Of a DNA stretch of 64,000 nt, positions 46,986-59,300 are shown piece after piece (position 1 is the stretch's first letter; each line of letters begins with the position of its first letter). This stretch comes from Lineus longissimus (lineage: Eukaryota; Nemertea; Pilidiophora; Heteronemertea; Lineidae). Below the pieces are notes generated by a model. It did no database searches, was not told the DNA's origin, and was given only the letters and a program-made list of their open reading frames with translations. The DNA is taken from the NCBI RefSeq assembly GCF_910592395.1, contig NC_088322.1:1302001-1366000 (forward strand), written 5' to 3'. Both the position numbers and the translations under genes were made by a program.

Positions 46986-47253
46986 GCATGTGTGTTGGTC
47001 AACCATCCCTCCAACATGAGGCCCAGTTTCCCCTTATGACATCACTATTTCGGACACTCAGCGCCCCATTTCTGGAAAGGTGTATAGTGGACTCCATACC
47101 TCATCGACGTCATACTCCAACTGGAGGTTTGTCGATTATCATCCAGATCCAGATCCAGATCTCTTCAAGTTGCGAGTGCGAAACGACTGGGGGCGAATAG
47201 GCCAGGGCGCGAAACGAACGAATACCTGTGACATCATGTGACATTTGAAGAAA
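46986..47253 (+). promoter_or_regulatory. Short 5' flank of MANBA copy 2
   Basis: The 268 bp before the intact start codon should contain the promoter and 5' UTR. GACGTCAT at 47106-47113 is a CRE-like word; I see no TATA box. Between it and the gene-proximal Gypsy LTR there is only the SINE-like element. Role is inferred from position. Confidence 0.35.
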
Positions 47254-47368
47254 ATGGCCGCCACCATATTAAAGTCAGATTTTGTTGTTTTCCTTGTTAT
47301 TTTGGCAATAACTCTTATTTCTGGCGTAAAAATCAACCTTAATGGTAGCTGGGCTGTCGAAGATGAAG
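47254..47368 (+). CDS. MANBA: MANBA copy 2, exon 1
   Basis: [10 protein letters not shown] then a hydrophobic run ([14 protein letters not shown]) forms a signal peptide; mature sequence starts near KINLNGSW. Donor GAAG/gtgggt. This exon shows what copy 1 lost. Confidence 0.92.
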
Positions 47369-50300
47369 GTGGGTGGGTTGTTCATAGAACTGCCAGTCAC
47401 TCATTGTGAGTAACCGGTGGGTAATTGCCAAGTTTGTGCTTACTATGTGAACAGTCGTCCAAGAAGAAAGTAGTAAAAAAAGTAAAACTATCTGCATGCC
47501 TGAGCTGGCTGTACTATGGCACGCCCTTGGCTTTACCCATGTCATGATCATGATGTTGCAGGCTTTCATGGCTTTGGCTTTATGAATATATGTCACTTTC
47601 ACCCTCAAGGAGAATAAGACGTCATAGGCATAGCTAGGAGAAGGAGAACTTGTGTAATCTTGGGGTTCATCATGTTGATTGGAAACTTAACTGTGCAGTG
47701 TGCTGGCCTACCTACGTATGGAATCGCCCCGACTCAATGTATGATTTCTCTGACCAATCCAGTCTCCAGCTAAAGGAGAACAGTAAGCTGGAAGCATGCT
47801 GGTTAGTTTGCCTTGGTGCACAGCATAATACGCTCATGTCAGTGTCATGTTTTCAAAAGTATTGAGTTGATGAAGAACATGCTTATGACAAGTGATATAT
47901 GACATGTGAATCCTATTTTAATGCAGCCCAAGGTTCTAATATCTGTCATCTAATCTGTTCATTTTTCAGGACGTGAGATTGTCACACTTGCCACAGTGCC
48001 TGGAGAAATCTTTATGGATCTGGTTAATGGCGGCTTCCTAGACGACCCCTATTATCGATCCAATTACATTAAGTATCGTTGGGTGTCATACAGGAACTGG
48101 ACGTATTCAAGATCTTTTCTAGGTATGTAGTCGGAATCCTGGTGACTTTATTTGCTAAATCCAGTTGATCTTAGTGGTCCTATCCAGTCTCACTTTGAGG
48201 GCCATACTCTTCTTGAAATGCTCTTGAAACTCGAATCAGTTTTCCTTAATTTGAAGCATATCCTTGTATTATTTCAGTATCTCAGGATGTGTACGACCGC
48301 CCCCACCTTGACCTGGTCTGTGAGGGCTTGGACACGGTCGCAGCTGTTTACATCAACGATAAACTTCTCGCCAGAACAAAAAACATGTTCATCAAGCATC
48401 GCTTTGATGTCAAAGGCCTCCTTGTGGTAAGTTGATTGACTAAAATCCTTTGCATTTCATCCAGATTCTTGATAAGGAATCAAATTCTTTTTGTTGGAAA
48501 TGATGGCCATCATGTTTTCTTTACTTCAGAAGGCGGAATTGAAACTTAGCACAGAGTGTGATTTAGAAAAATTAAAAAATAGTGCGGAGTGAAAATAAGG
48601 AAAATCTTTTTCAGGATTTTGGTATGGAATCCTTCTTTTCTGTTGTTGGATCCCTTGCCAAGTTGTTACCAGCAAAGATACTTGTGTCCCCTTTTTTTGT
48701 AGCCTGGCAAAAATATAGTGAAAGTTGTGTTTACATCGGCCATCCTGTATGCGGCTGAGCAGGCTAAAGCTCATGCGTATCCAATCCCTCCTGCTGACAG
48801 GAATCCATGTGAACATAGCGAGAAGTATCATCAATTCATACGCACTCGGCAGTCGGCGTTTTCTTGGGATTGGGGCCCTGCTTTCCCGACAGTTGGGATT
48901 TGGTGAGTTTTAAACTTTGCGTTCATTCCTAGAGTGAGGTGGTGTACTGGTGTTCGGTTGTTGGTCAAATAGGACCTGAGTTAATTATTTTGTTACAACA
49001 TGTATGGTGCTGGCTTGTGGTGGACGCCATCAAGAGACTTGTTTACAAACACAGTTTATTTTAGGCCTATGCACTTACCTTCTTACGTAAGTGCATAGGT
49101 TCATTTTCTATCAGTTTTCTTATACTCGCCCCATTCGTGTGCAGAGCTCTGTGGTGTGGAGACCAGAAGAACGTTTGCTCCTGTTTCTCCTTCTTGGACA
49201 ATTTACTCCAAGGTTCGACGTTTGTGATTAATTCTTTCCAAGCCTATAAATGGAAAGAATGCTTTTCTAACTGTGTGTCGGGCTGTGTGTCTCGAGGGAT
49301 ATTTCAAACTATGTATTGGCACAGACCGACATAGACTCGTGCACATGTGATACAGCTATTTCGTAAAGTCGTTTAAAACAAGTCTCTGTGGCGGCCGCAA
49401 GGAGGGGCACTTTACGTTTACGTGTACGTGTACGTGTTGTCGTACTTCCTGTTGGATATATGTACTTCCTGTTGGATGTGTACTTCCTGTTTGTCATTCA
49501 AGGCCTTCGTAAACCGTGACTTCTCTTTGTCACTCACTTCCGTTACCGGACTTGCACTCATCCTGTTCTTTTTCGTGACGTCATCTCTACATGTACATGA
49601 CTGTGATTCTACTGGCGGATGTGTCTTCAGTTACAGACGGAGCGAACTTCTCCTAGCATTCAATGAGCTCTGGTGGTGTTGACACTTATAATATGTTTAT
49701 GTTTACCTGGCTTGTTCCTGTTATTGTGAATAAAGTGTGTTTGTGTATTTGTGTAAAACAGCTTCAGGGTTTGTGTTTCTTCTGGTAATTTAGTAGTGTT
49801 TTTTCATGTAGCTATGGTACATTGGTCTCTCCGACCGGATTTTTTCATCCAGATCACATTCTTCGAGGCTGTTTTGCTAATAAATTTTTCTTTCCAGGAG
49901 CATATTTCATTGGTGATTGTTTGTTGTCTTTGTAGAGATCTATGTCACAAGTTCATGCATTTCTGACATCAATTTTCATGCCTACATGTATTTCATAGCG
50001 TACCGGTTGTGTGAATGCGTCATGTGCGTGCAACGTTACGTTTGCGTCATTGTAAATGAGTCATGTGCGAATGCGTCTTGTGTGTGTCACTGTGATTGAG
50101 ATGTGAATGAGGTGTTTCTTGTTTCTTACATTTTCATTTACAATTCTGGTGTGGTCGTTTTGTGCGTGTCATCACTATTCACACGGCATATTTCATTCGG
50201 TACGACATTTTGGTATCATGTTCTATTCAATGAAATAGAGTTGTGTATTGCAAAATGGGCCAAATGCATATAAGTGCATTTGTTATTTTCAGTTGTTTGA

Positions 50301-53300
50301 GCAACGGTGCTCTGGTCATATAATTTGATGATGTGTTGCATATACATGTACTCTTATAGTGATCAGTTACGTTACGTGTGTTTCATTCATTCACTGGTAT
50401 TAAATTGTTACGTGACATATTTGTGCATAAGGTAGTGTTGAGCCGAGGACTATCGGGTGTAGAGATTCTAAATAAGAATCTAAGCATTTCGTCGTGGGTT
50501 TTAAGTGGAGAACCTTTGGAGCATACTTGTCGAGATTGGCACTAGCTGATTAGAAACGGTGCGTGCCAATTGCGACCGGTCATCTCGTATAAAGCATTTA
50601 TTGTGCGGTGTAAAACATCCTCCCCTCAGTGTGTCTTTATTTTCATACTCGAGTACAATAGTACAATATGGCGGCAAGTTTAAATGAGTTGCTTGAGAAG
50701 AGGCGAATCACCAGAGGTCGCTTCACAAAATATATCACTGTGACAGATACAGCTGCTAAGGAAGCTGAAACACTTGTTGCTGATGATGAGTCTAATGAAA
50801 AAGATGTGCATATAGCGATACGTACAGCTCTTTCTTCATTCAAAAGGGTTGAGGAAGTTTATGGGGAGTTATCAGGAGTGCAGGATCAAATAGATTATCA
50901 TGCAGACAATGATGCTCGCCTAAAAGCGGTGAAAGATGATGATGGTGAGGTGAGATACCTCAAAGCGTACAATCATATGTGTGCTTCGATACAAGGGTTA
51001 GAGGCATGTTTATCACCTGTGCAGGAAGCAAGTGAAGCATCCGGAAAATCTGCTAAATCTGAGTTCAGCCCAGAAATGTTTGCAGAAAGCTTGTCAAAGG
51101 CTCTCGCCGGAGTGAACACTGGCGTTTCTAAGACACAACTAGAAGAAATTCTTTCTACGCTGACGCACAAGAAGCGAGTGATTCAGATCCCAAAATTCAA
51201 GGGCGATACTGAGCTATTTGATCAATGGCGAGATCTTGTGGGTGCAGAGGTTAGAAAACCTGGGTACAGTGACGTCGAGAAGACTCATGTTGTAATTTCA
51301 TTACTCGATGGAGAGGTAGCAAAGTTGGTGTCTGGTTTGAAAGACCCAAGCTACGAAGAAATAATCGAGTTCTTAGAGAATCGTTACGGAGATGTGTTAG
51401 CTCGCATTGAGAAGGCTGTCAATGAGATAGCTAGTGTTCCAGTTGTAAAAAGTCCCACAGTTCGAGAGTTGGATCCTGTGCTGAACACACTGGTGGCAAA
51501 CTGGAATTACATTAAGAAGAGGACACACGATGACCCAGAGCTCATCCGATCTAGTTGGATTCTCACTGCGTTAGTAAGGAGGAAGATGCCGAAGAGTTTG
51601 GTGAGAAAGTGGGACAGCGAACGAATCAAAGAAGAAAAGAGAACGACAGCTCCGTCCAACCTTCCAATTCGAATTGACGACTTGATCGAGAAGATCCAAG
51701 ATGCAGTGAAGGTTGCTAGAAGGTCAGAGTCCCTTCCAAACGATCCAAAAAAGGAAAGATCATTTGAAAGGCGTCCATCTGGCCACGCCTTGAATGTGAT
51801 CCCACAAACACAGGAGAGTACCGAAAGTCGGTGTGTCTTTTGTGATAATGCACACCAATCCTATTCGTGTCCGTCCGTTTCCAAGATGCGTGTTGAGGAG
51901 AGATGCGAGCGTGTGAAAGCAGCAAGGGCTTGCTTCAATTGCTTGTCGAGATTCCACATGGTAAAAACATGTCGATCTAGGGGATGCAAATCGTGTAAGA
52001 AGAATCACCATACTTTGCTCCACTTCGAGAAAAGAAGTGGAAGTGACAACGCTGCGAGAAGTAATGTATCAGGTTCTTCTAACCTTACATCAAAGGTACC
52101 ACATCAGAACAAAGTTGAATCGACTGCAGGACTGGTCAAGTCTACTGGTTCAACGAATGTCGTCATGCAGAGCGGCATAGTCAAACTTGAGTCAAAGTCT
52201 AGGGTTGCGGAAGGTCGCGTGTTACTGGACACCGGGAGTGGTGTTACGTTCATTAGCCGTTCAATGGCAAAAAGATTGAATTTGAGAGGCCCCAAGGTTG
52301 AAGGTGAGTTCATCTTGGCAGGTGGAGAGGTGATGGCTACCACTACTGAGAAGGTCAAGTTCTATCTATCGGGAATTCTTCCTGGCTGGAAGGGAGAAGT
52401 TTTCGAAATTTCTGCGTACATTTTGGACAAGCCAAGTGCTCCGATAAATGCTGTCAACGTGGATTTCACCAAGATGAGTCATTTGAGGGGTCTACAGCTC
52501 GCGGAAAGATTTCCTGTCCAGGCAAACTCTGAAGTGGATGTTCTTCTGGGCATTGAAGACACTCTCAACATCTTAAAAGAGAAGAGAATCAGAGGGCCTC
52601 CAGGAACGCCCATGGCACAGAAGACTCACATAGGCTGGATCCTATGTGGGCCGTACTCAACCCAGACCGAAGTCAACTGTACTTATTGTGTCCACCGCGT
52701 CAGCTTCCAAGAACAAAATGAAACTGAGATGGCAACCCGTTATTGGGACCTTGAACACCTGGGCATTCGTCCTAATGAGAGTAAGAACTCGACTGAACTT
52801 GAGACTTCGGCCTTGGAGCAACACCGAATGATGACAACACGAGTAGGAGACCATTATGTGACTGGATTACCACGTCATCCAAGTTACAAGGATAGGATCC
52901 TCAAAAGCAACAGAGCCTTAGCTACAAATCGTCTAATAGGACTCGAGAAGAGACTGAAGAGAGACCCCAGATTAGCATCCGAGTATGAAGCTCAGATTCA
53001 AGACCTGCTCTCAGCTGGAAGAGCCGAAAAGGTATTGGAGGATAGAGAGCCTGACAATCATCAGGTTTGGTACCTTCCTCACCATCCAGTCGTGCGAAGA
53101 GATAAGACGACGACCAAAGTGCGTGTTGTTTTTGATGGGTCCATGATTGGATATGAAGGTGTATCGTTAAATGAGACATTGCTGCCAGGGCCAGCATTGC
53201 AGCCGGATCTCCCAGGGGTTTTGTTGCGATTTAGACGCCACAGAGTGGCATTAGTGGCTGACATCGAGAAGATGTTCCTTCAAGTTAAAATGAGAAAAGA

Positions 53301-56300
53301 GGATCAGGATTCTCAGAGGTTCTTATGGAGAGGTTTGGACAAGTCCAAGGAACCGGAGGTTTATCGTTTAACAACGGTGACTTTTGGTCTCACTTCATCA
53401 CCATTCTCAAGTATACAGACGATTCTTGACCACGTGAAGACAAAGAAGGAATCATATCCAAAAGCTGTCGCTGAGATCGAAGACAACATCTTCGTTGATG
53501 ATGTTCTTACTGGTGAGGAATTAGTAGAAGACGCGGCAACTTTAACAACTGATTTGAAGACTGTTTTGTATGACGGAGGGTTTTCTTTGCGAAAATTTAT
53601 TTCGAACAAGCCAGAGGCGCTATCTCATTTAGAAGAGAGAGACTTAGCTTCATTTCACAAGGTTGCAACATTTGCCGAGGAAAGCACAAAGACGCTGGGC
53701 GTGAAATACTCACCACGTGAAGATGTCCTCATGTTTTCCTTCCTTGAGAGAATGGACGATAGGCCGGTGGAGACTCGTCGTTCTGTTCTACAGCAGTTAC
53801 ACAGAGTATACGATCCGTTAGGAATGCTTTCTCCGTTCACCATAAAGGCAAAACAGATTTTCCAGAGAACATGGCTGACACAAGGGACATGGGACGACCC
53901 TTTACCCGAGGAGCTAGATCATGAATGGAGGACTTGGAAGGAACAAGTTGAGATCCTCGATGAAATCAAAGTTCCTCGATGCCTCAAACCTGAAGATTTC
54001 CAGAATCCAATTTACTCCCTCCATGGTTTTGGCGATGCGTGCGAAGCTTCCTACGGCAGTGCAATCTATCTCTTGGCTGAAGATAGACCATCTGGAAGGA
54101 AGTATTCTACACTGCTCTTTTCAAAGACTCGTCTGTCTCCTATTGGGAAGAGACGTAGCATTCCTGAGCTGGAACTCATTGCCGCGCTCATCAATGCTAG
54201 ACTGGTGACATACGTCAGAAATGAACTCAAGCTGCTGATAGAGAAGACAATCTGTTGGACTGACTCTCAGGTCGTGTTGCACTGGATTTCAAAGCCAGCG
54301 TATACATGGCAAGTTTTCGTTGCTAATCGGGTGTCAGAGATTCAACAGCTTGTTAGACCACTGAATTGGAGATACGTGCCCGGCAAACTTAATCCTGCGG
54401 ACCTATGCTCACGAGGTGTCACAGCGAGAGCAGTGGTCGACTCCGCTCTGTGGTGGGATGGACCACTGTTTCTGAGGCAAAAGGAAACGGAGTGGCCCCC
54501 AATAATTGTGGTCTCTAATGAAGCCGAGAAGGCTAACGAGAAGAAGAAGACAACAAGTACCTCGTTGGCGGTTTTGCCCAGTCAAAGAATCAAGGACTCC
54601 GAGGTAGAACAATATGTGGAGAAATTTTCAGACTATGAGAAATTCATCAGAGTCATGATGAGATTGAGGAGTTGGATCACACTATACCGAAGAGACAAAG
54701 CAAACAAAGATGTAGACACTGTCCGAGATGAGGGGAGTGATCGATTGAGTGAGAGGAGGAAGGAAGAACTTCATTGGATACAATGGGCCCAAGAGAAGCA
54801 TTTCCAGAAGGAGATACAGAAGCTTAAAGCTGGAGAGAGTGTAGAGAAGACAAGTGTCATCGTCCAATTGAACCCATATTGGGATAAGCGATCACGAGTT
54901 ATCCGCGTAGGTGGTCGCCTCAACAATGCCCCACTGCCAGAAGAAGTGAAGCACCCAATCGTTCTTCCGACTCACAATTCGTTCGTGAAGATGCTTGTGA
55001 TGCATTACCACAAGATTACCTTGCATCCTGGAGCGGCTCAGACTCTAGCAAGTCTACGAAACAGATATTGGATTGTCCATGGGAAACAAGAGGTGCGGCG
55101 GATACTCAATACGTGCAAAACCTGTCGAGAACCTCTCAAGATCGACCAACGAATGGCACCTTTGCCAGAGGAGCGTATATCAATCGCACCAGCATTCACT
55201 AATGTCGGTGTCGATTTTGCTGGGCCACTCTTCGTGAGGGTCACAGTTGGAGGTGAATCAACAAGCAAAGTGTACATTTGTCTGTTTTCCTGTATGGTGA
55301 CTAGGGCCATACACCTTGAGCTTGTCGAAACACTGACTACTGAGCAGTTTATGTTGGCCTTGCGGAGAATGATGAGCCGAAGAGGACGATGTCGGATGAT
55401 GCTGTCGGACAACGCTAAAACTTTTAAGAAGGCTTCAGACATAGTCCAGAAGATTTTCAAGAAGCAGGATGATGTTAGAGACAAGTTAGAACAAGAGGGC
55501 ATACGCTGGAAGTTCATCACTGAACGTGCTCCATGGCACGGTGGGTTTTACGAGAGAATGGTTGGATCGGTAAAGAGACCATTGAAGAAGGTTCTCGGGA
55601 AATCGAAGCTCACCCAGATTGAGCTGATGACTGTTTTAACGGAAGTAGAGGCAATGGTGAACTCGCGTCCATTGACCATGGTGTCGAGTGATACAGAGGA
55701 TTGGTTGCCCCTCACTCCGGGGCACCTTGCCATAGGACGAAGCCCCCAGTCTCTTCCGGAGGTTGACAAGGTTACAGCACAGACCACACTTGGCAAGCGT
55801 TGGCGGTACCAACAGTCTCTTATGAAGCAATTTTGGAACAGATGGACAACAGAGTACCTTCTCCAACTCCAGCAGATGCGGAAGTGGACCGATGTAAGGG
55901 ACAACCTTCAAGTTGGGGACGTTGTATTTTTGGCAGAAGAAGGGATGCGAAAGGGAGACTGGACGTTGGCCAAAGTGGAAGAGTTGCACCCAGGCAGGGA
56001 CAACTTAGTGAGGTCCGTGACAGTGAGGACAGCTGCTGGTCTGAGACGGCGACCAGTACAGAAGTTAAGGTTACTTGAACCAGTAGATAATCAGTAGATT
56101 ATCGCGTACGATTATTACTTATAGATTAGGACATGATGAAGTCATTGCAATTTCCGATGATAATGTTTGCACCACTAGTATACTTTGTTCAAACGATTCA
56201 TATAGTAAAATGCTACAAGCGTAGCGCGCGCAAGCAACATAGAGATTTTGTTTTTAGTTTGTAGTGAAAATCTTTATACTTGGGTTAATTCGATTTTCAG

Positions 56301-59300
56301 AGGGGAGGATGTTCGGTTGTTGGTCAAATAGGACCTGAGTTAATTATTTTGTTACAACATGTATGGTGCTGGCTTGTGGTGGACGCCATCAAGAGACTTG
56401 TTTACAAACACAGTTTATTTTAGGCCTATGCACTTACCTTCTTACGTAAGTGCATAGGTTCATTTTCTATCAGTTTTCTTATACTCGCCCCATTCGTGTG
56501 CAGAGCTCTGTGGTGTGGAGACCAGAAGAACGTTTGCTCCTGTTTCTCCTTCTTGGACAATTTACTCCAAGGTTCGACGTTTGTGATTAATTCTTTCCAA
56601 GCCTATAAATGGAAAGAATGCTTTTCTAACTGTGTGTCGGGCTGTGTGTCTCGAGGGATATTTCAAACTATGTATTGGCACAGACCGACATAGACTCGTG
56701 CACATGTGATACAGCTATTTCGTAAAGTCGTTTAAAACAAGTCTCTGTGGCGGCCGCAAGGAGGGGCACTTTACGTTTACGTGTACGTGTACGTGTTGTC
56801 GTACTTCCTGTTGGATATATGTACTTCCTGTTGGATGTGTACTTCCTGTTTGTCATTCAAGGCCTTCGTAAACCGTGACTTCTCTTTGTCACTCACTTCC
56901 GTTACCGGACTTGCACTCATCCTGTTCTTTTTCGTGACGTCATCTCTACATGTACATGACTGTGATTCTACTGGCGGATGTGTCTTCAGTTACAGACGGA
57001 GCGAACTTCTCCTAGCATTCAATGAGCTCTGGTGGTGTTGACACTTATAATATGTTTATGTTTACCTGGCTTGTTCCTGTTATTGTGAATAAAGTGTGTT
57101 TGTGTATTTGTGTAAAACAGCTTCAGGGTTTGTGTTTCTTCTGGTAATTTAGTAGTGTTTTTTCATGTAGCTATGGTACAACTGGTGAAGGTTTTATACT
57201 GTCAAACCAGCAGTGGCAGATCCAGAAATTCGGGAAGGGGATCTTGGAAATGTGAAGGGTCTGATAGTTCTCCCTCCACGAGGCATCTTGAAAAAGAATT
57301 GCTCTCCGACCAAAGGGGGAGGCGCGTCTCTTCAACTATCCCTCAAATCCCCCAGTTGTCACAGGATCTGGTTGCCACTTTGTGCCTTTGACTGAGTATT
57401 CATTTACTTAATTGAATAACCCCCCCCCCCTCCCCGCGACTGAAGTGATGAAAATTGAAATAGGAAAATGTGCTTTAATAGATTGACAAATAGACAGATG
57501 ACCTGCTTATTTGTTCATTAAATTTGTCTGTTAGACTTTTAATTATGCCCGAAAATTATGACTTGGCTGTATATAAAAACTATTCATGTGATCTCTCTAA
57601 TTCCCTTCCATTCAGCAATTCAAGTGAATGGCTAGCAGTTAGGCCTTGAATAGGTTATGAAGATGAGTTTACTCTCTAGGTACACATAAGGGGCAGTACA
57701 ATCCTTCCATTCCAGGAAGCCCATCTACATCGATGGCTACACAGAGGCAAGAATTGGTGAAGTCACTGTCGCTACCTCAAAAAGTAAGTAGCCTATAAAC
57801 GGTACCGATATTATTGTAGACAAAAACTATAACACACGTACACAAAAATTCGAAAGAAAAATGAAAATAAGGATGATTTCAGTTCTTAATTTGCATATTT
57901 TATCCACTACAACAGTGTCAAAGCACTTTGAATTCATTCACCAGTCACTCCAGTCAAATCCAGGAGCCTGTCTAAAGAAACCAAGGGGTGTCCATACAGT
58001 GCTACATGTAGCGGTGCATGGTGGCAGGTCATTACATTATCCTCCTGGTCACCTTAATCCCATGTCTGGCTGGCCCTTTAATAAAAGGAGAAACTTATCT
58101 GTTACAAATGTAGTACGTACATTATAAAAGAACCAGACTCAATAGTCATAATTCTAAAGTGCATGCCTTGCCAAAAGTGATTATAATATGACGTCATTTC
58201 AGCGACCAACTCCAGTTGGGTCGTGAGCGGGAAGGTGCACTTCCATGTCTTGTCTGACGTCACCATCGATCTTGTGATCAGTATCCCGGGGCTGAAGAAA
58301 GTTGAGATGTTCAAGGTCAAACTCTCACCAAAGGTCACGGGAGGTCAGGAGTTTAAGTATCGTCTGTCTATTACAACTGTGAGTATACATTAGTACCTCT
58401 CTATTAAGGACATCCCCTGCACTGATGTTCCTGCTGTTGAAATTCACATTGATGCGATGTGTCCATTTGAAACAGGATTCTACAAATATTAACCACTTCA
58501 GTACTGATCTTTCTGTTGTGTGCCACTACAGTTGGACCCCCCATTTACAGGGTAACTGGGTAAAGGAGTCCATCTCCAGCTACTGTCCACTTAGACAGAG
58601 TCGTTTACTTTCCCTAGCATATTGGTACATGAGCAGTGAATCTCAGTTTCATGTAACGTCTCATTAAAAAGCCAACGCAATCAAAATAAAGTGACTTGCC
58701 CATGATCACAAGCAGCATTACAGTGTGTGGTGTCAAACCCACCGTGTTTGGAATAGTAGAAGTAAAACTGGATACCGTCACTGTAGTTTACAACAATGTC
58801 CATCGGTCCCTATTGTTGGGCTGTTGTGTTGCTCCACCGACGCGCGTTTCTGCCCCTCTAGGCTTCATCAGGGTGGCTGGGGTTGACTTGCATCTGTCTT
58901 GTTCCAAGTTCACAGTTTGAATGACATCATGACTCAGGGGTGGTTTCTCAATGACGTTGTGACGTTATAGACTTTGTTGCGACTCTGTTGTTGAAACATT
59001 CTGTTGTAGTCAAGCAGGTGGGCTGTCCAAATGGCACATGTTGAGGAGTACAGGATCAACCGATGATACACACGGACCAGACAATAAAATCGGAATAGTA
59101 GAAGTAAAACTGGATACCGTCACTGTAGTTTACAACAATGTCCATCGGTCCCTATTTTATAAACCCACCGTGTTTGCCCACTGCCATCCTCTTAATGATA
59201 ATCTATCAGACTAATAGACACTTTATTACACAAAATTAGAAAAGAGCTCTCATTGTCTTTCAGCCAGTTGAACTCTGGTGGCCAAACGGACATGGGAATC

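Larger units (their letters stand above)
48951..49821 (+). repeat. 5' LTR of the BEL element
   Basis: 871 bp. It contains a 13-bp perfect hairpin (49066-49099), three ACTTCCTGTT words (49444, 49464, 49482), a perfect TGACGTCA (49576-49583) and AATAAA (49729-49734). Confidence 0.97.
48951..57180 (+). mobile_element. Complete BEL/Pao LTR retrotransposon in MANBA copy 2 intron 4
   Basis: An 8230-bp element with two 871-bp LTRs (TGTTCGG...GGTACA) in which I see no difference, and a 5-bp target duplication ACTGG (48946-48950 and 57181-57185). Copy 1 holds the empty site once at 24627-24631. It has an 846-bp leader, one intact 1809-codon gag-pol frame and a polypurine tract. It is in the same orientation as the host gene. 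Confidence 0.97.

Noticed and set aside
49137-49682. Small open frames in the BEL LTRs (also at 56496-57041)
   Set aside because: They repeat because the LTRs are duplicated; they lie in non-coding LTR sequence.
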